Assembly (NCBI GenBank): GCA_031376885.1
Contig: JANMEL010000301.1
Span: forward strand, 1 to 64,000
DNA: 64,000 nucleotides
Origin: Chamaesiphon sp031376885
Lineage (GTDB): Bacteria; Cyanobacteriota; Cyanobacteriia; Cyanobacteriales; Chamaesiphonaceae
Reading direction: 5' to 3'
Shown: in pieces, positions 34,160 to 43,607 of the stretch
Numbering within the stretch: position 1 is the first letter of the stretch
Layout: each line of letters opens with the position of its first letter
Program-made: the position numbers and the translations under genes
Notes under the pieces: model-generated
What the model was told of the DNA's origin: nothing
The model's database searches: none
What the model saw: only the letters and a program-made list of their open reading frames with translations

Positions 34160-35443
34160 ATGGCAATACGCGAAGTTTTCATGCCCGCCCTGAGTTCCAC
34201 CATGACAGAGGGAAAAATTGTCTCCTGGCAAAAAGCCACAGGGGATCGAGTCGAAAAAGGTGAAACCGTTGTCGTGGTGGAATCCGACAAAGCCGATATG
34301 GACGTAGAAACCTTCTATGGTGGGTTCATCGCCATCATCATGGTGCCAGCAGGAGAGTCTGCACCAGTCGGATCTGCAATCGCCTTAGTTGCCGAAACCC
34401 AAGCCGAAATCGAAATCGCCATCCAACAAGCAAAAGGCAACTCCCCAGCCGCAGCAACACCTACAGCCGCTCCTGTCGCCATTCCCGTCGTCCTTCCCAC
34501 CGCAACAGAAACACCAGTAACGACACTCAGAAGCGATTCGGCACAGCCGACGCGTAGCGAACGACCCGTAGTATCTCCCCGTGCCCGCAAACTAGCCAAA
34601 GAATACGGCGTAGGACTTGAAACCCTGACTGGAACTGGCCCCAACGGTCGAATTACCGCCGATGATGTCACTACCGCCGCCGGAAAACCAGTTGTAGCTC
34701 CTGTAGCAGCAATTACCCCACTTGCAGCTCCCATCGCCCCCCCTCTCGCTCCACCCACGATCGTTCTCCCAGGGCAAGTAGTACCATTTACAACCCTCCA
34801 ACTCGCCGTCAATCGGAACATGGTCGCCAGTCTGTCGGTACCAACATTCCGCGTCGGCTACACGATCGAAACTAATAATCTCGATAAAATCTACAAACAA
34901 CTCAAACTCAAAGGTGTCACCATGACAGCATTGCTTGCCAAAGCAGTCGCCATGACCCTCCAAAAATACCCTAACGTCAACGCCAGCTATACTGATGCCG
35001 GAGTGCGTCATCCCAGCTCGATTAACATTGCCGTCGCTGTTTCTATGCCCGATGGGGGTCTAATTACCCCTGTCCTTCAAAACGCTGACAAACTGGATCT
35101 TTATTCCTTGTCTCGGATGTGGAAGGATTTGGTCGATCGTGCTCGGAGCAAGCAGCTACAGCCCCAGGAATACACCTCTGGGACATTTACCATCTCTAAC
35201 CTCGGAATGCTCGGTGTCGATCGGTTTGATGCCATCCTACCCCCAGGTACGGGTGCAATTCTCGCCGTCGGTGCCTCCAATCCGCAAGTAGTCGCTACCG
35301 AAGATGGTTCGATCGCGATTCGTCGCCAAATGCAGGTGAATATGACCGCCGATCATCGGATCATCTATGGTGCAGATGCTGCTAGCTTCCTCAAGGATCT
35401 AGCACTTCTATTGCAAACTAATCCTCAATCTCTCACGCTTTAA
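34160..35443 (+). CDS. pdhC: Dihydrolipoamide acetyltransferase, E2 of pyruvate dehydrogenase
   Basis: 427 aa. Residues 1-80 form the lipoyl domain with the lipoylated Lys in VESDKADMDVE. An Ala/Pro/Thr linker follows, then a peripheral subunit-binding domain (VVSPRARKLAKEYGV ... GPNGRITADDV, about 134-172) and the catalytic domain ending NMTADHRIIYGADAASFLKDL with the active-site His. The complex makes acetyl-CoA. The linker segment TTLRSDSAQPTRSERP is encoded by a GCACAGCCGACGCGTAGCGAAC-like dispersed repeat. Its stop codon coincides with the edge of another repeat. Confidence 0.95.
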   Translation: MAIREVFMPALSSTMTEGKIVSWQKATGDRVEKGETVVVVESDKADMDVETFYGGFIAIIMVPAGESAPVGSAIALVAETQAEIEIAIQQAKGNSPAAATPTAAPVAIPVVLPTATETPVTTLRSDSAQPTRSERPVVSPRARKLAKEYGVGLETLTGTGPNGRITADDVTTAAGKPVVAPVAAITPLAAPIAPPLAPPTIVLPGQVVPFTTLQLAVNRNMVASLSVPTFRVGYTIETNNLDKIYKQLKLKGVTMTALLAKAVAMTLQKYPNVNASYTDAGVRHPSSINIAVAVSMPDGGLITPVLQNADKLDLYSLSRMWKDLVDRARSKQLQPQEYTSGTFTISNLGMLGVDRFDAILPPGTGAILAVGASNPQVVATEDGSIAIRRQMQVNMTADHRIIYGADAASFLKDLALLLQTNPQSLTL

Positions 35444-35556
35444 GTTAATTGAGAATTGAGAATTGAGAATTGCGGATGCATTTACCGCACGGGTTCCCCG
35501 TCGGTAAAAATGCACCAAGCAGAGAATTGGGTTTTTAGGATCGGGATTTAAACCCC
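35441..35556. repeat. Dispersed repeat, copy A (inverted to 40282-40389)
   Basis: About 116 bp starting at the pdhC stop: TTAATTGAGAATTG, GCGGATGCATTTACCGCACG, GTTCCCC, AAAATGCACCAAGCAGAGAA, GATTTAAACCCC. The reverse complement lies at 40282-40389. AGAATTG is present three times in tandem here. Confidence 0.85.
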
Positions 35557-35581
35557 ACCCTAAAAACAATCCTCCTAAAGG

Positions 35582-35829
35582 AGCTACCCTGTATACACAA
35601 GTTTTCCTGAGACGGATTTTGCGATTCTCTCAACAACATCCGCCTCTCACACACCAACAAATCTGCCGTAAACCCACCCCACCGTCTCAAACCAAACCCT
35701 TTGAGGGGGGGGTTCGGGGGGGGGGACACTCCTCCCCTCCGACGGGGGGTCTGGGGGTCGGAGCGGTGCGCGCTCGTCGGGTCCCCCGACGTAAAAAGCG
35801 CAACAAGACACCCCCAGATCCGGGTTCTC
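35582..35829. repeat. G-rich dispersed repeat, copy 2
   Basis: Begins GCTACCCTGTATACACAAG and ends CCCCCAGATCCGGGTTCT; matches 46883-47080 along its length and 11900-12061 in part. It carries an extra GCGCGCTCGTCGGG insert near 35765-35810. Continuous reading frames through this GC-rich block into rsgA are not genes. 35830-35925 has a CACGATCATCGTG palindrome and GGGGGTCAG run only. Confidence 0.85.
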
Positions 35830-35925
35830 TTAGCACAAGAAATACCAACGGGTCTGTAGGGGCACGATCATCGTGCCGCTACGGGGGTCAGGGGGTGGGG
35901 ATTGGTTTCAATCGACAATCGACAA

Positions 35926-36996
35926 TTAATCTAGATCTTCGGACATTTCATCGAGAGATTGTAATTCGGTATGTCGGGAGACTTGGCGGTATTTGGAATC
36001 TAGTTTTGGTTCGAGTTTCTTTTTGCCAGAGCTACTTTTTTGTTTTAGGCTATTTTCAGGATTGCGTTGAGAATTTAGTTGTTGTTGCCAAACGGTCGCT
36101 TCCGCGAGAAAATCTAGATAGTGCGAGTATCTTTCCCAGTTGCCGCGCACGACACAATTTGGTTCATCTCGATGGGAACAGTCGCTAAACTGACAATGCC
36201 CTGTCGCTAGTCGCTGACGGATTTCGGGAAAATAATTGGGTAGTTCGGTGGGGCTACAGGTAAGATCGGGTTGATTGAATCCGGGTGTATCGGCGATCGA
36301 TCCACCTGTCGGCAGACTAAATAATTCTACATGGCGAGTGGTATGTCTACCGCGATTGAGTTTACCAGAAACACTTGCCACTCGAATATTAGAATCAGGA
36401 ATTAGGGCATTGGTGAGACTGGATTTTCCGACCCCAGAATGTCCGGCAAATACGGTGATTTGTCGATCGAGTTTAGCTTGTAATTGGGCTACTCCCATTC
36501 CAGTTTCCACACTGATGACGATCGGCTCATAACCCCACTCAGTTAGCCTTTCGCACCATTGCCGCCGTTCTAACTCGGAGACTAGATCGCTCTTATTTAG
36601 GCACAAACTGACCTGTAAGCCTGTTGATTCGGCTTTGACGAGGAATTTGCTCAGTAGCAAAGGTTCGAGGGGTGGCTCGGCTAGGGCGAATAATAATAAC
36701 ACTCGATCGACATTAGCAATTGGCGGTCGATCGAGTTCGCTTCGACGGGGTAAGACATCAGCTACTACACCTCGATTCCCAATCCAGTCAGCTTCAGCAA
36801 CTACGACTCGATCGCCTACAATTGCTCTGACACCAATTTTTTTCAACCGCGAACGTCGGGTACAGAGAATATAGCAACCGCCGACGACTGGGGTATCTCG
36901 ATCGATCTGCACTTGGCAAAAATTGGCTTGTACGGCTATAACGGTACCAATTAGTGGGGAAATGTCCGTATTTGTGAGCACTTTAGATTCGGGCAC
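35926..36996 (-). CDS. rsgA: Ribosome small-subunit GTPase RsgA (YjeQ)
   Basis: 356 aa, circularly permuted GTPase. OB fold at residues 15-85; G4 LNKSD, then the P-loop GHSGVGKSSLTN (G1) and DTPGF (G3) in the permuted order; zinc site CQFSDCSHRDEPNC. It acts late in 30S assembly. The 40-residue charged tail (KQKSSSGKKKLEPK) is longer than in E. coli. Downstream is only repeat sequence. Monocistronic and divergent from the methyltransferase gene. Confidence 0.96.
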   Translation of the reverse strand: MPESKVLTNTDISPLIGTVIAVQANFCQVQIDRDTPVVGGCYILCTRRSRLKKIGVRAIVGDRVVVAEADWIGNRGVVADVLPRRSELDRPPIANVDRVLLLFALAEPPLEPLLLSKFLVKAESTGLQVSLCLNKSDLVSELERRQWCERLTEWGYEPIVISVETGMGVAQLQAKLDRQITVFAGHSGVGKSSLTNALIPDSNIRVASVSGKLNRGRHTTRHVELFSLPTGGSIADTPGFNQPDLTCSPTELPNYFPEIRQRLATGHCQFSDCSHRDEPNCVVRGNWERYSHYLDFLAEATVWQQQLNSQRNPENSLKQKSSSGKKKLEPKLDSKYRQVSRHTELQSLDEMSEDLD

Positions 36997-37163
36997 ATCA
37001 ACCTTCGAGATCGGAGTAGACTCCTATCTTGACATACGATCGACATATTCTCATGGTATTCTGTTCCGCTAGGCGATCGATTTGTCTCAATTTTAATCCA
37101 AACTTAGCCTTTATAAGTTCGCTAGAATGTATAGGACAACCGTAAGCCGAGCAATTTTCGTCA

Positions 37164-38018
37164 ATGAGTACCGAACTGTATCAACGGATCGCAGAATTTT
37201 ACGATGCTTCTAGCGATTTATGGGAAGAAGTCTGGGGCGAACACATGCACCACGGCTATTATGGCGAAGATGGGCAGCGGAAAGTCAATCGTCGTCAAGC
37301 ACAAATCGACCTCATCGAGGAAGTATTAATTTGGGCTGGTGACTCTGCCCCCAATCAACCTCAAAATATTCTCGATGTTGGCTGTGGGATTGGTGGTAGT
37401 AGTCTGTATTTGGCGGAAAAATTCGGTGCTAGGGTGACAGGGATTACTCTTTCTCCAGTGCAAGCCAATCGCGCGACTGTTCGCGCACGGGCGGCTGGGT
37501 TGAGTCGAAAGACTGATTTTCAGGTAGCCAATGCTCAAAAGATGCCTTTTCCAGATTGTAGTTTCGATCTGGTTTGGTCGTTGGAAAGTGGCGAACATAT
37601 GCCGAATAAAGAGCAATTTTTGCAAGAGTGTTATCGAGTATTAAAACCAGGTGGAAAATTAATCTTTGTCACTTGGTGTCATCGTCCAGTTACCGTGGAA
37701 AGTCCCTTAACTGAGAGTGAGAAAAAACACCTAGAAGATATTTATCGGGTCTATTGTTTACCTTATGTGATTTCATTACCAGCGTATGTGGAGATTGTCG
37801 AACAGTGTGGATTTAAAGATTTGCGTGTCGATGATTGGTCTACGGCAGTCGCTCCATTCTGGGATGTGGTGATCGATTCGGCGATTACTCCTCAAGCAGT
37901 TCTAGGGTTATTTAAAGCTGGACAGAAGACGATCGAAGCGGCGATGTCATTGAAGTTGATGAGTGAGGGTTATGCACGAGGATTGATTCGGTTTGGGTTG
38001 ATTGCCGCAACTAAGTAA
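37164..38018 (+). CDS. Gamma-tocopherol-type methyltransferase
   Basis: 284 aa, class I SAM methyltransferase: NILDVGCGIGGSSLYLAEKFG (motif I), SLESGEHMPNKEQFLQECYRVLKPGG, and the N-terminal LYQRIAEFYDASSDLWEEVWGEHMHHGYY shared with tocopherol and sterol-type enzymes. In cyanobacteria this family turns gamma- into alpha-tocopherol. The next gene is HPPD, which makes the tocopherol head-group precursor, so the context supports the assignment. MPBQ methyltransferase is the main alternative. Confidence 0.85.
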   Translation: MSTELYQRIAEFYDASSDLWEEVWGEHMHHGYYGEDGQRKVNRRQAQIDLIEEVLIWAGDSAPNQPQNILDVGCGIGGSSLYLAEKFGARVTGITLSPVQANRATVRARAAGLSRKTDFQVANAQKMPFPDCSFDLVWSLESGEHMPNKEQFLQECYRVLKPGGKLIFVTWCHRPVTVESPLTESEKKHLEDIYRVYCLPYVISLPAYVEIVEQCGFKDLRVDDWSTAVAPFWDVVIDSAITPQAVLGLFKAGQKTIEAAMSLKLMSEGYARGLIRFGLIAATK

Positions 38019-38091
38019 AGTTGCACAATTCGATCGAATTTACAGCAGGGGTCAGGGGTCAGCAAAAAGTGCAATTGATAATTTGACATTT

Positions 38092-39102
38092 ATGGAAATC
38101 GATCGAATTTATTTCTATGTTGTGGATGCCACCAGAATTAGGGACTTGTTCGTTGAACAAATGGGCTTAAAAGCTTTGGGCGAACGAGTTGACGAACATA
38201 CGATCGAGTATTTAGTCGGCAATGCTCATCTATCATTTTCGATTTCATCACCGCTCAATTTATCTAGTCCGATTGCTGATTATCTCCAACTTCATCCATC
38301 GGGGGTAAAGGGCGTTTCATTTAGAGTTTTGGATCTCGATCGGATTAGGGAAAAGATCGATCGACTAGGGATTAAAATTCTAGCAGCATCCAGCGATTTC
38401 GATCGAGATCGCTGGATCGAGATTCAGGGTTGGGGTGCGATCGAGCATACAATTATTGAAGGTTCAGTAGAATCCGTCGGCTCAAATGAAACAGATCTAA
38501 CCATCGATCATATCGTTCTAAATGTGCCGATGGGCGAATTGGAATCAGCCACAAATTGGTATCGAGATCTATTCGATTTTCACGTAGAACAGACATTCGA
38601 TATTCACACGCAGAAATCGGGATTGACAAGCAAGGCTTTAATTAGTTCCTGTGGGAAAGTTAGATTCAATATCAATCAACCTAGTGGCGATAGCTCTCAA
38701 ATTCAAGATTTTTTGGATCTAAATAGAGGTGCAGGAATTCAACACATCGCTTTACAGACTAATGATATTTTCGGTAATGTCGATCGAATGCAACAGCAAC
38801 AAATAGCTTTTTTGCCCATCCCGCCGACTTATTATATTCAGTCACAAATTAGAGCCAAAACAAATCGATATCAACACCTGACAAATGATGAATGGCAAAA
38901 TTTAGCCAAACTTCAAATTCTCGCAGACTGGTCTAAATCCAATCCCGAAGCGATATTACTCCAAATATTTACCCAACCTATATTTGAATCTCCCACCTTT
39001 TTCTTTGAATTCATCGAACGCCGCAATCAAGCCAAAGGATTTGGTGAAGGTAATTTCCAAGCATTATTTGAAGCGATCGAACAGTATAATGATTTGAAAT
39101 AG
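38092..39102 (+). CDS. hppD: 4-Hydroxyphenylpyruvate dioxygenase
   Basis: 336 aa from the ATG at 38092; an earlier in-frame start would run through a GGGGTCAGGGGTCAG repeat. Fe(II) enzyme that makes homogentisate from 4-hydroxyphenylpyruvate. The C-terminal vicinal-oxygen-chelate domain shows the three iron ligands: LTIDHIVLNVP (His), GIQHIALQTND (His) and FFFEFIERR (Glu). The N-terminal half is the degenerate domain. It follows the tocopherol methyltransferase by 73 bp, forming a vitamin E pair. Confidence 0.92.
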   Translation: MEIDRIYFYVVDATRIRDLFVEQMGLKALGERVDEHTIEYLVGNAHLSFSISSPLNLSSPIADYLQLHPSGVKGVSFRVLDLDRIREKIDRLGIKILAASSDFDRDRWIEIQGWGAIEHTIIEGSVESVGSNETDLTIDHIVLNVPMGELESATNWYRDLFDFHVEQTFDIHTQKSGLTSKALISSCGKVRFNINQPSGDSSQIQDFLDLNRGAGIQHIALQTNDIFGNVDRMQQQQIAFLPIPPTYYIQSQIRAKTNRYQHLTNDEWQNLAKLQILADWSKSNPEAILLQIFTQPIFESPTFFFEFIERRNQAKGFGEGNFQALFEAIEQYNDLK

Positions 39103-39114
39103 CTAGAGGTAAAA

Positions 39115-39756
39115 ATGTCCAATATTGAACATTCAGAAAACTTAGCACCATCACAAACCCACCCTAGCATCAAGGCTGGGATGGAAATAATAACTGGAAA
39201 CGGGATAATATTAGGGCGAACAGTATCTGGATATTATCATCCTCAAACTGATTCATTTAGGATATTATTTGCCGATAGCATTCACCCTATGCTAAATTTC
39301 TGTTCGAGTATTTATGAACTGCCTGCTGTCTCAATAGTTACGATCGGACACGATCGAATCGTCATCAGTGGCGATGTTATGCCCGAAATTGTGGAGATTA
39401 GAGCAGGTATGTTTAGATTTCTAGGTTTAGTCGCCTTGAATACTAAACTTGAGAGCAAGAAGCCATCTTATCATCGATCGGCGATCGAACCAGCTAATTC
39501 ATTTGCGGAGCCTCTAGGGGGAATCGATCGCATCGATTGGGCTAATGATGGTCAGGAGTATAATATAGATAAAATCGATTCGGGTGAAAATTTCTGGTAT
39601 GATAATATAAATGAAAATAACTGGGATATTGAGTCGTACGATGAAGATCGCGGTAATGATGACGATTTACCTGGCGCACCAGTATTAAGACCCAAAAAAC
39701 CCAATCCTAACTTACCACCTTCATTGATGTTGGTAGACGATGAGCCTCGGTTTTAA
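39115..39756 (+). CDS. Hypothetical acidic protein, possible PRC-barrel-like start
   Basis: 213 aa. Residues 20-110 (GMEIITGNGIILGRTVSGYYHPQTDSF ... MFRFLGLVAL) could be a small beta-barrel; the rest is acidic, low complexity (Asp/Asn/Glu), then Pro-rich. No family recognised and no signal peptide. It starts 12 bp after HPPD on the same strand and may be co-transcribed; an AGAGGT lies just before the ATG. Confidence 0.65.
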   Translation: MSNIEHSENLAPSQTHPSIKAGMEIITGNGIILGRTVSGYYHPQTDSFRILFADSIHPMLNFCSSIYELPAVSIVTIGHDRIVISGDVMPEIVEIRAGMFRFLGLVALNTKLESKKPSYHRSAIEPANSFAEPLGGIDRIDWANDGQEYNIDKIDSGENFWYDNINENNWDIESYDEDRGNDDDLPGAPVLRPKKPNPNLPPSLMLVDDEPRF

Positions 39757-39803
39757 TTTACGCGATCGAACAGTATAATTCAGGCTTGAGTTAGAGTTTC
39801 TGT

Positions 39804-40049
39804 CTATTCGATGATGCGATCGTCATTTGAATATTCGATGTAAACTGACAACTTTCTCTCACCAACTAAAAACGCTAACTCGATCTTAGCATTCGGATGA
39901 GTTAGCTCATCTGATAAGGAAATCGGATACCAAAATGCATCAACGGCTTCCAAACATTTACTTGTGATAATTGTTGAAGTCAAAACTCGATCGAAATCAG
40001 CCTGAGCAGTAGTTGTATTGATGATGGTTTGATGTGTTGTCTCAGGCAT
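39804..40049 (-). CDS. Small hypothetical protein
   Basis: 81 aa: a polar N-terminus, then IITSKCLEAVDAFWYPISLSDELTH and an acidic end KLSVYIEYSNDDRIIE. No known domain. It is the only ORF of its size on that strand in the gap between the preceding gene and the cobalamin cluster, with ordinary codon use. It may be real; homologues would settle it. Confidence 0.4.
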   Translation of the reverse strand: MPETTHQTIINTTTAQADFDRVLTSTIITSKCLEAVDAFWYPISLSDELTHPNAKIELAFLVGERKLSVYIEYSNDDRIIE

Positions 40050-40227
40050 AAATTAATGTACGATTAACGCTCAACTATCCTTCAATTATGCACTTACGTC
40101 AGTACATTCCATAACCGCAAAATGTCCCGAAACAGTTCACCGATGTCACCACAGTTTCAAGCCACATGACCGATCGAACTCTCTTCAACAGGGGTCAGGG
40201 GTCAGTTTGGGAAAGCTGAGGGCACTA

Positions 40228-40411
40228 ATGGTTTGTTGGCGTAGCGTCCGCCAGAGCGGAAGCATCTACATCTGTCTTAACAGAGACCAGGGGTTTAAAT
40301 CCCCATCCTAAAAACAAGGGTTCTCTGCTTGGTGCATTTTTAAAGGCAGGGGAACCCGTGCGGTAAATGCATCCGCAATTCTCAATTAACTTAACCGCCC
40401 TGGCGATTGAT
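40228..40411. repeat. Repeat interrupted by a second repeat (nested insertion)
   Basis: The outer repeat (GGTTTGTTGGCGTAGCGTCC ... CCGCCCTGGCGATTG) is split by 108 bp at 40282-40389, the reverse complement of the 35441-35556 repeat. CTTAAC occurs on both sides (40276-40281 and 40390-40395), as a target-site duplication would. The rest of 40050-40442 shows no gene. Confidence 0.85.
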
Positions 40412-40442
40412 ATCCGCCCCTAGATCGTCCAAAAAGTAGCGA

Positions 40443-41153
40443 CTAGAATTGAGTTTGACTAGGGATGATAATCATCGAGAAATAGGGGACATTTTGCGGA
40501 TCTACAGTTTCGATCGAGATAATCCGCTCATCCGTAGCCGTCGCTCGTTCGATGTACTTAGCACGGGATAATAGATCCAGACTTGCCAAGATCTGACGCA
40601 CTTTGTCAAAATGACGGCGCAATTTGATGATTGCTACCGCATCGGCATTAATTAATTGGGCTTTTAATGCTTCGGGTGGTAGAGTGGCGGAGAGGACACT
40701 AAAAATATCATTCTGATAACATAAAGGCTGCCCCAAGGATGCCGCACAAGCCATTGGCGAGGATACCCCAGGGACGATTTCGGTGACAAATCGATCGGCT
40801 AAACGGGTAAATAGATACATGAATGAGCCGTAGAATAACGGATCGCCCACACATAATACTACGACATCTCGACCTGCATGGAGATGGGAAACGATCGGAT
40901 CGATCGCTCTAGTATAGGCTTCTGCGGCTGCTTCTGGATCGAGAGCGCGAGGGAAATGAAAGCAGACTTCGATTTGATTGCCCGTGAGATAGGGTGCGAC
41001 AATCGATCGAGCGATACTTTCGCTCCCTGTGGCTGATTGATAAGCAACTACCGGAGCCGCCTGTAATAGTCGAAAAGCTTTGAGGGTGAGTAATTCGGGG
41101 TCGCCTGGGCCAACGCCGATACCGTATAATCTACCAGTGCGGATGGCTACCAT
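40443..41153 (-). CDS. cobI: Precorrin-2 C20-methyltransferase
   Basis: 236 aa. SAM-dependent corrin methylase: GRLYGIGVGPGDPELLTLKAFR start, CVGDPLFYGSFMYL and EIVPGVSSPMACAASLG are typical of CobI/CbiL. It adds the C20 methyl in cobalamin synthesis. It starts exactly at the end of cobH (shared base 41153), so the two are coupled. Whether cobalt is already present (CbiL) cannot be read from sequence; cobG in the cluster favours the aerobic route. Confidence 0.93.
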   Translation of the reverse strand: MVAIRTGRLYGIGVGPGDPELLTLKAFRLLQAAPVVAYQSATGSESIARSIVAPYLTGNQIEVCFHFPRALDPEAAAEAYTRAIDPIVSHLHAGRDVVVLCVGDPLFYGSFMYLFTRLADRFVTEIVPGVSSPMACAASLGQPLCYQNDIFSVLSATLPPEALKAQLINADAVAIIKLRRHFDKVRQILASLDLLSRAKYIERATATDERIISIETVDPQNVPYFSMIIIPSQTQF

Positions 41154-41806
41154 TATTCCTGCTCCATTGCGAGTGCATTTACCGCCGCCGCCGCCATCGC
41201 ACTACCGCCGCGTCTACCGTGGATGGTAATAAAAGGTACACCGCGACTGTCTGCGGCGAGGGCGGCTTTGGATTCCATCGCACCGACAAAGCCGACGGGG
41301 AAACCGAGAATGAGGGCGGGTTTGGCTGCACCTTCGTCGAGCATTTCTAGGAGGCGGAATAGAGCTGTGGGAGCATTACCGATCGATACTATAGCACCAG
41401 CTAAATATGGTCTCCACAATTCTAACGCGGCTGCCGATCGAGTATTTTCTAATTTGGCGGCTAAATCTGGTACTCCCTCATCGCGGAGGGTACAAATTAC
41501 TTGATTGTCTGCGGGCAATCTTTTTCGCGTGACACCATCGGCTACCATCCAAGCATCGCACAAAATCGGCGCACCATTTGCCAGGGCTGCTCTACCAATT
41601 GCCACAGCATCATCGGTATAATCCAAGTCGCTGGCGATATCCACCATCCCAGAGGCATGAATCAATCTGACAGCAACTTTACTCATATCTGCTGGGAATC
41701 TCTCCAAATCTGCCTCCGCTCGAATCGTGGCAAAAGATTGACGATAAATTTCCGCTCCATCCCGAATATAGTCGAGTGGTCGTCGAACGGTAGAATTAGA
41801 TGGCAT
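41153..41806 (-). CDS. cobH: Precorrin-8X methylmutase
   Basis: 217 aa. Moves the C11 methyl to C12 to give hydrogenobyrinate. KVAVRLIHASGMVD carries the catalytic His; GAPILCDAWMVADGV, GNAPTALFRLLEML and GFPVGFVGAMESKAAL are all conserved. Middle gene of cobG-cobH-cobI on the minus strand, 67 bp after cobG. Confidence 0.95.
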   Translation of the reverse strand: MPSNSTVRRPLDYIRDGAEIYRQSFATIRAEADLERFPADMSKVAVRLIHASGMVDIASDLDYTDDAVAIGRAALANGAPILCDAWMVADGVTRKRLPADNQVICTLRDEGVPDLAAKLENTRSAAALELWRPYLAGAIVSIGNAPTALFRLLEMLDEGAAKPALILGFPVGFVGAMESKAALAADSRGVPFITIHGRRGGSAMAAAAVNALAMEQE

Positions 41807-41873
41807 TTTGGATTAACTGATTTTGGATTTTGGATTGACAGAAATAGCATTTCCCGATCTTGTGAGGTGCCCT

Positions 41874-43358
41874 TCATCCCTCATCCCTGACTCCTGATCC
41901 CTGAAAACGATCGGTAAATGCGCGAAAGGATTCGGTGGGGCTGGTACGATGATGGTGATATGTGGTGATGAGATGTTCGATCGCCATCGGTACATCCGCC
42001 GCTTTTAGATTATCGCTTATTAGTCGTCCAAATTTGTCTGTACCCCCACTTACACAAAGTCGATAGCTACTTGAGTCTCGATCGGTTTCTGGGCATCCCC
42101 ACAGGGCGATATCAGCTCGATCGTGTTGAGCGCAGGATTTCTCGCAACCGCTAAAATGGATATTTATCGATCGATCTAATGTTAGTTTAGAATCTAAATA
42201 CTCAATTAGGGCAATCGCGTCACCCTGAGTATCTGTAGCAGCAAATTGACAACCACTATTACCCGCACAGGCGCGTAATAGACTACTGGGATGATTGGCT
42301 GTCTGTATCAAACCTAAATCGGCGATTAATTCCTGCACCTGCGCCAAATTTGACTCAGCCACGTCGGGAATAATGATATTTTGCCAAGGTGTGAGCCGAA
42401 TCATACCACTTCCATATCGATCGGCGACAGATCCTAATCCGCGTATTTGCGATCGAGTCCATCGACCCAAGGGTAATACTACCCCAAGATAATATCGATC
42501 TACCTGCCGTTGCCTATATACGCCCAAATGAGTGCAAATATCCGCCCTTAATTCCGACTCCAAACCAAGGTTTTTAAAAACGAAACGGCTAGAACCCTTG
42601 AATTCCCGTTGCACGATCTCGCCAAACTCCATCAAACCCCAATGACGAATGATTTCCCTAAGCCGTGGTTTGCGGCGACTATCCCCACCGAATAATTCAA
42701 TCCCTCGTAGATAACTATGGGCGATCGCGGCCAACATTGGCAAACATTCCGCCCAGGATAATCTTACCCCGACATCTACCGGAGCATCACCTCGATCGCC
42801 GATCGCTAAATGGAGACTAAACTCATCAGTCGTTGGCGTAGCCTCTCCCTTGGAGAATCGAGCTAATAGAGTAATATCATTAGGTCGATCGATGATGCTC
42901 ACACTGCCACCACCATCAAAACCCACACTAAACTTATTTGACAACGCCCCCAATTCGGGGCGATCGGTGAGATACTGATGCCAAGCTTCAGCTAATGAAC
43001 GTACATCAATTAATTCAGACTCATCTATACCCGCCGTTGGACTCAGCATAATATTCCGAATCCCGTCGATCGTACTATTACTCTCGGCCAAACCACAATC
43101 GGCTAACTTAACTAATAACTCCGAATCTAAATCTCGCGACAGTGCTCGAAGCTGAAGATTGGCACGATTTGTCACTTGAATATATTCTAGCCCGATCGTC
43201 TCCAATAACTCGGCTACCGCCACACACTGAATCCCATTCAATACCCCACCAGGAATCCGCAACCGAGTCAATAAGCCATCACGAGCAACAGCCGGATGAT
43301 AAATATCTGGACAAATAGATCCTTCTTTCACAGACACTAATTCTAACTTCCTTCCCAT
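41874..43358 (-). CDS. cobG: Precorrin-3B synthase (CobG-like)
   Basis: 494 aa from the ATG at 43358 (MGRKLELVSV); ATGs further up exist, so the start is uncertain. Nitrite/sulphite reductase fold in two halves: DGLLTRLRIPGGVLNG and YIQVTNRANLQLR at the front, and the [4Fe-4S]-sirohaem-type cysteines in CAGNSGCQF and GCEKSCAQHD near the end. CobG is the O2-dependent ring-contraction hydroxylase. Residues FSKGEATPTTD are encoded by a CGTTGGCGTAGCCTC repeat (42831-42856) in frame. Confidence 0.88.
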   Translation of the reverse strand: MGRKLELVSVKEGSICPDIYHPAVARDGLLTRLRIPGGVLNGIQCVAVAELLETIGLEYIQVTNRANLQLRALSRDLDSELLVKLADCGLAESNSTIDGIRNIMLSPTAGIDESELIDVRSLAEAWHQYLTDRPELGALSNKFSVGFDGGGSVSIIDRPNDITLLARFSKGEATPTTDEFSLHLAIGDRGDAPVDVGVRLSWAECLPMLAAIAHSYLRGIELFGGDSRRKPRLREIIRHWGLMEFGEIVQREFKGSSRFVFKNLGLESELRADICTHLGVYRQRQVDRYYLGVVLPLGRWTRSQIRGLGSVADRYGSGMIRLTPWQNIIIPDVAESNLAQVQELIADLGLIQTANHPSSLLRACAGNSGCQFAATDTQGDAIALIEYLDSKLTLDRSINIHFSGCEKSCAQHDRADIALWGCPETDRDSSSYRLCVSGGTDKFGRLISDNLKAADVPMAIEHLITTYHHHRTSPTESFRAFTDRFQGSGVRDEG

Positions 43359-43540
43359 GCAACGTGAGAAATAATGGATTGAGCATCGATCGGGTACGGT
43401 GTTCTGACTCGAAGTATATATCTTCATCACAGTTGCGGCACAGTATTGGATTTTCACCAAACTTTCCCGACCCTAAGTTTAGACTAATGTACCACGAGTT
43501 CGATCGACCGATCGCGAATTGTCCCATATTGAACAAACTC

Positions 43541-43607
43541 ATATGGCAATCCTAAATCAAAAGCGAGACTCGATCCTCACTAGAGATCTAATTTGGGATT
43601 GCTATAT
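43541..43607. mobile_element. 67-bp mini-element with terminal inverted repeats
   Basis: ATATGGCAATCCTAAAT (43541-43557) and ATTTGGGATTGCTATAT (43591-43607) are inverted with 15 of 17 matching. Too small for a gene. Single copy seen in the window, so mobility is unproven. Confidence 0.5.

Noticed and set aside
35619..36188. 189-residue plus-strand ORF
   Set aside because: It reads through a G-rich dispersed repeat and then antisense to rsgA; the composition is not protein-like.
40050..43500. Cobalamin riboswitch for the cob genes
   Set aside because: No recognisable B12-box element was found upstream of cobG.
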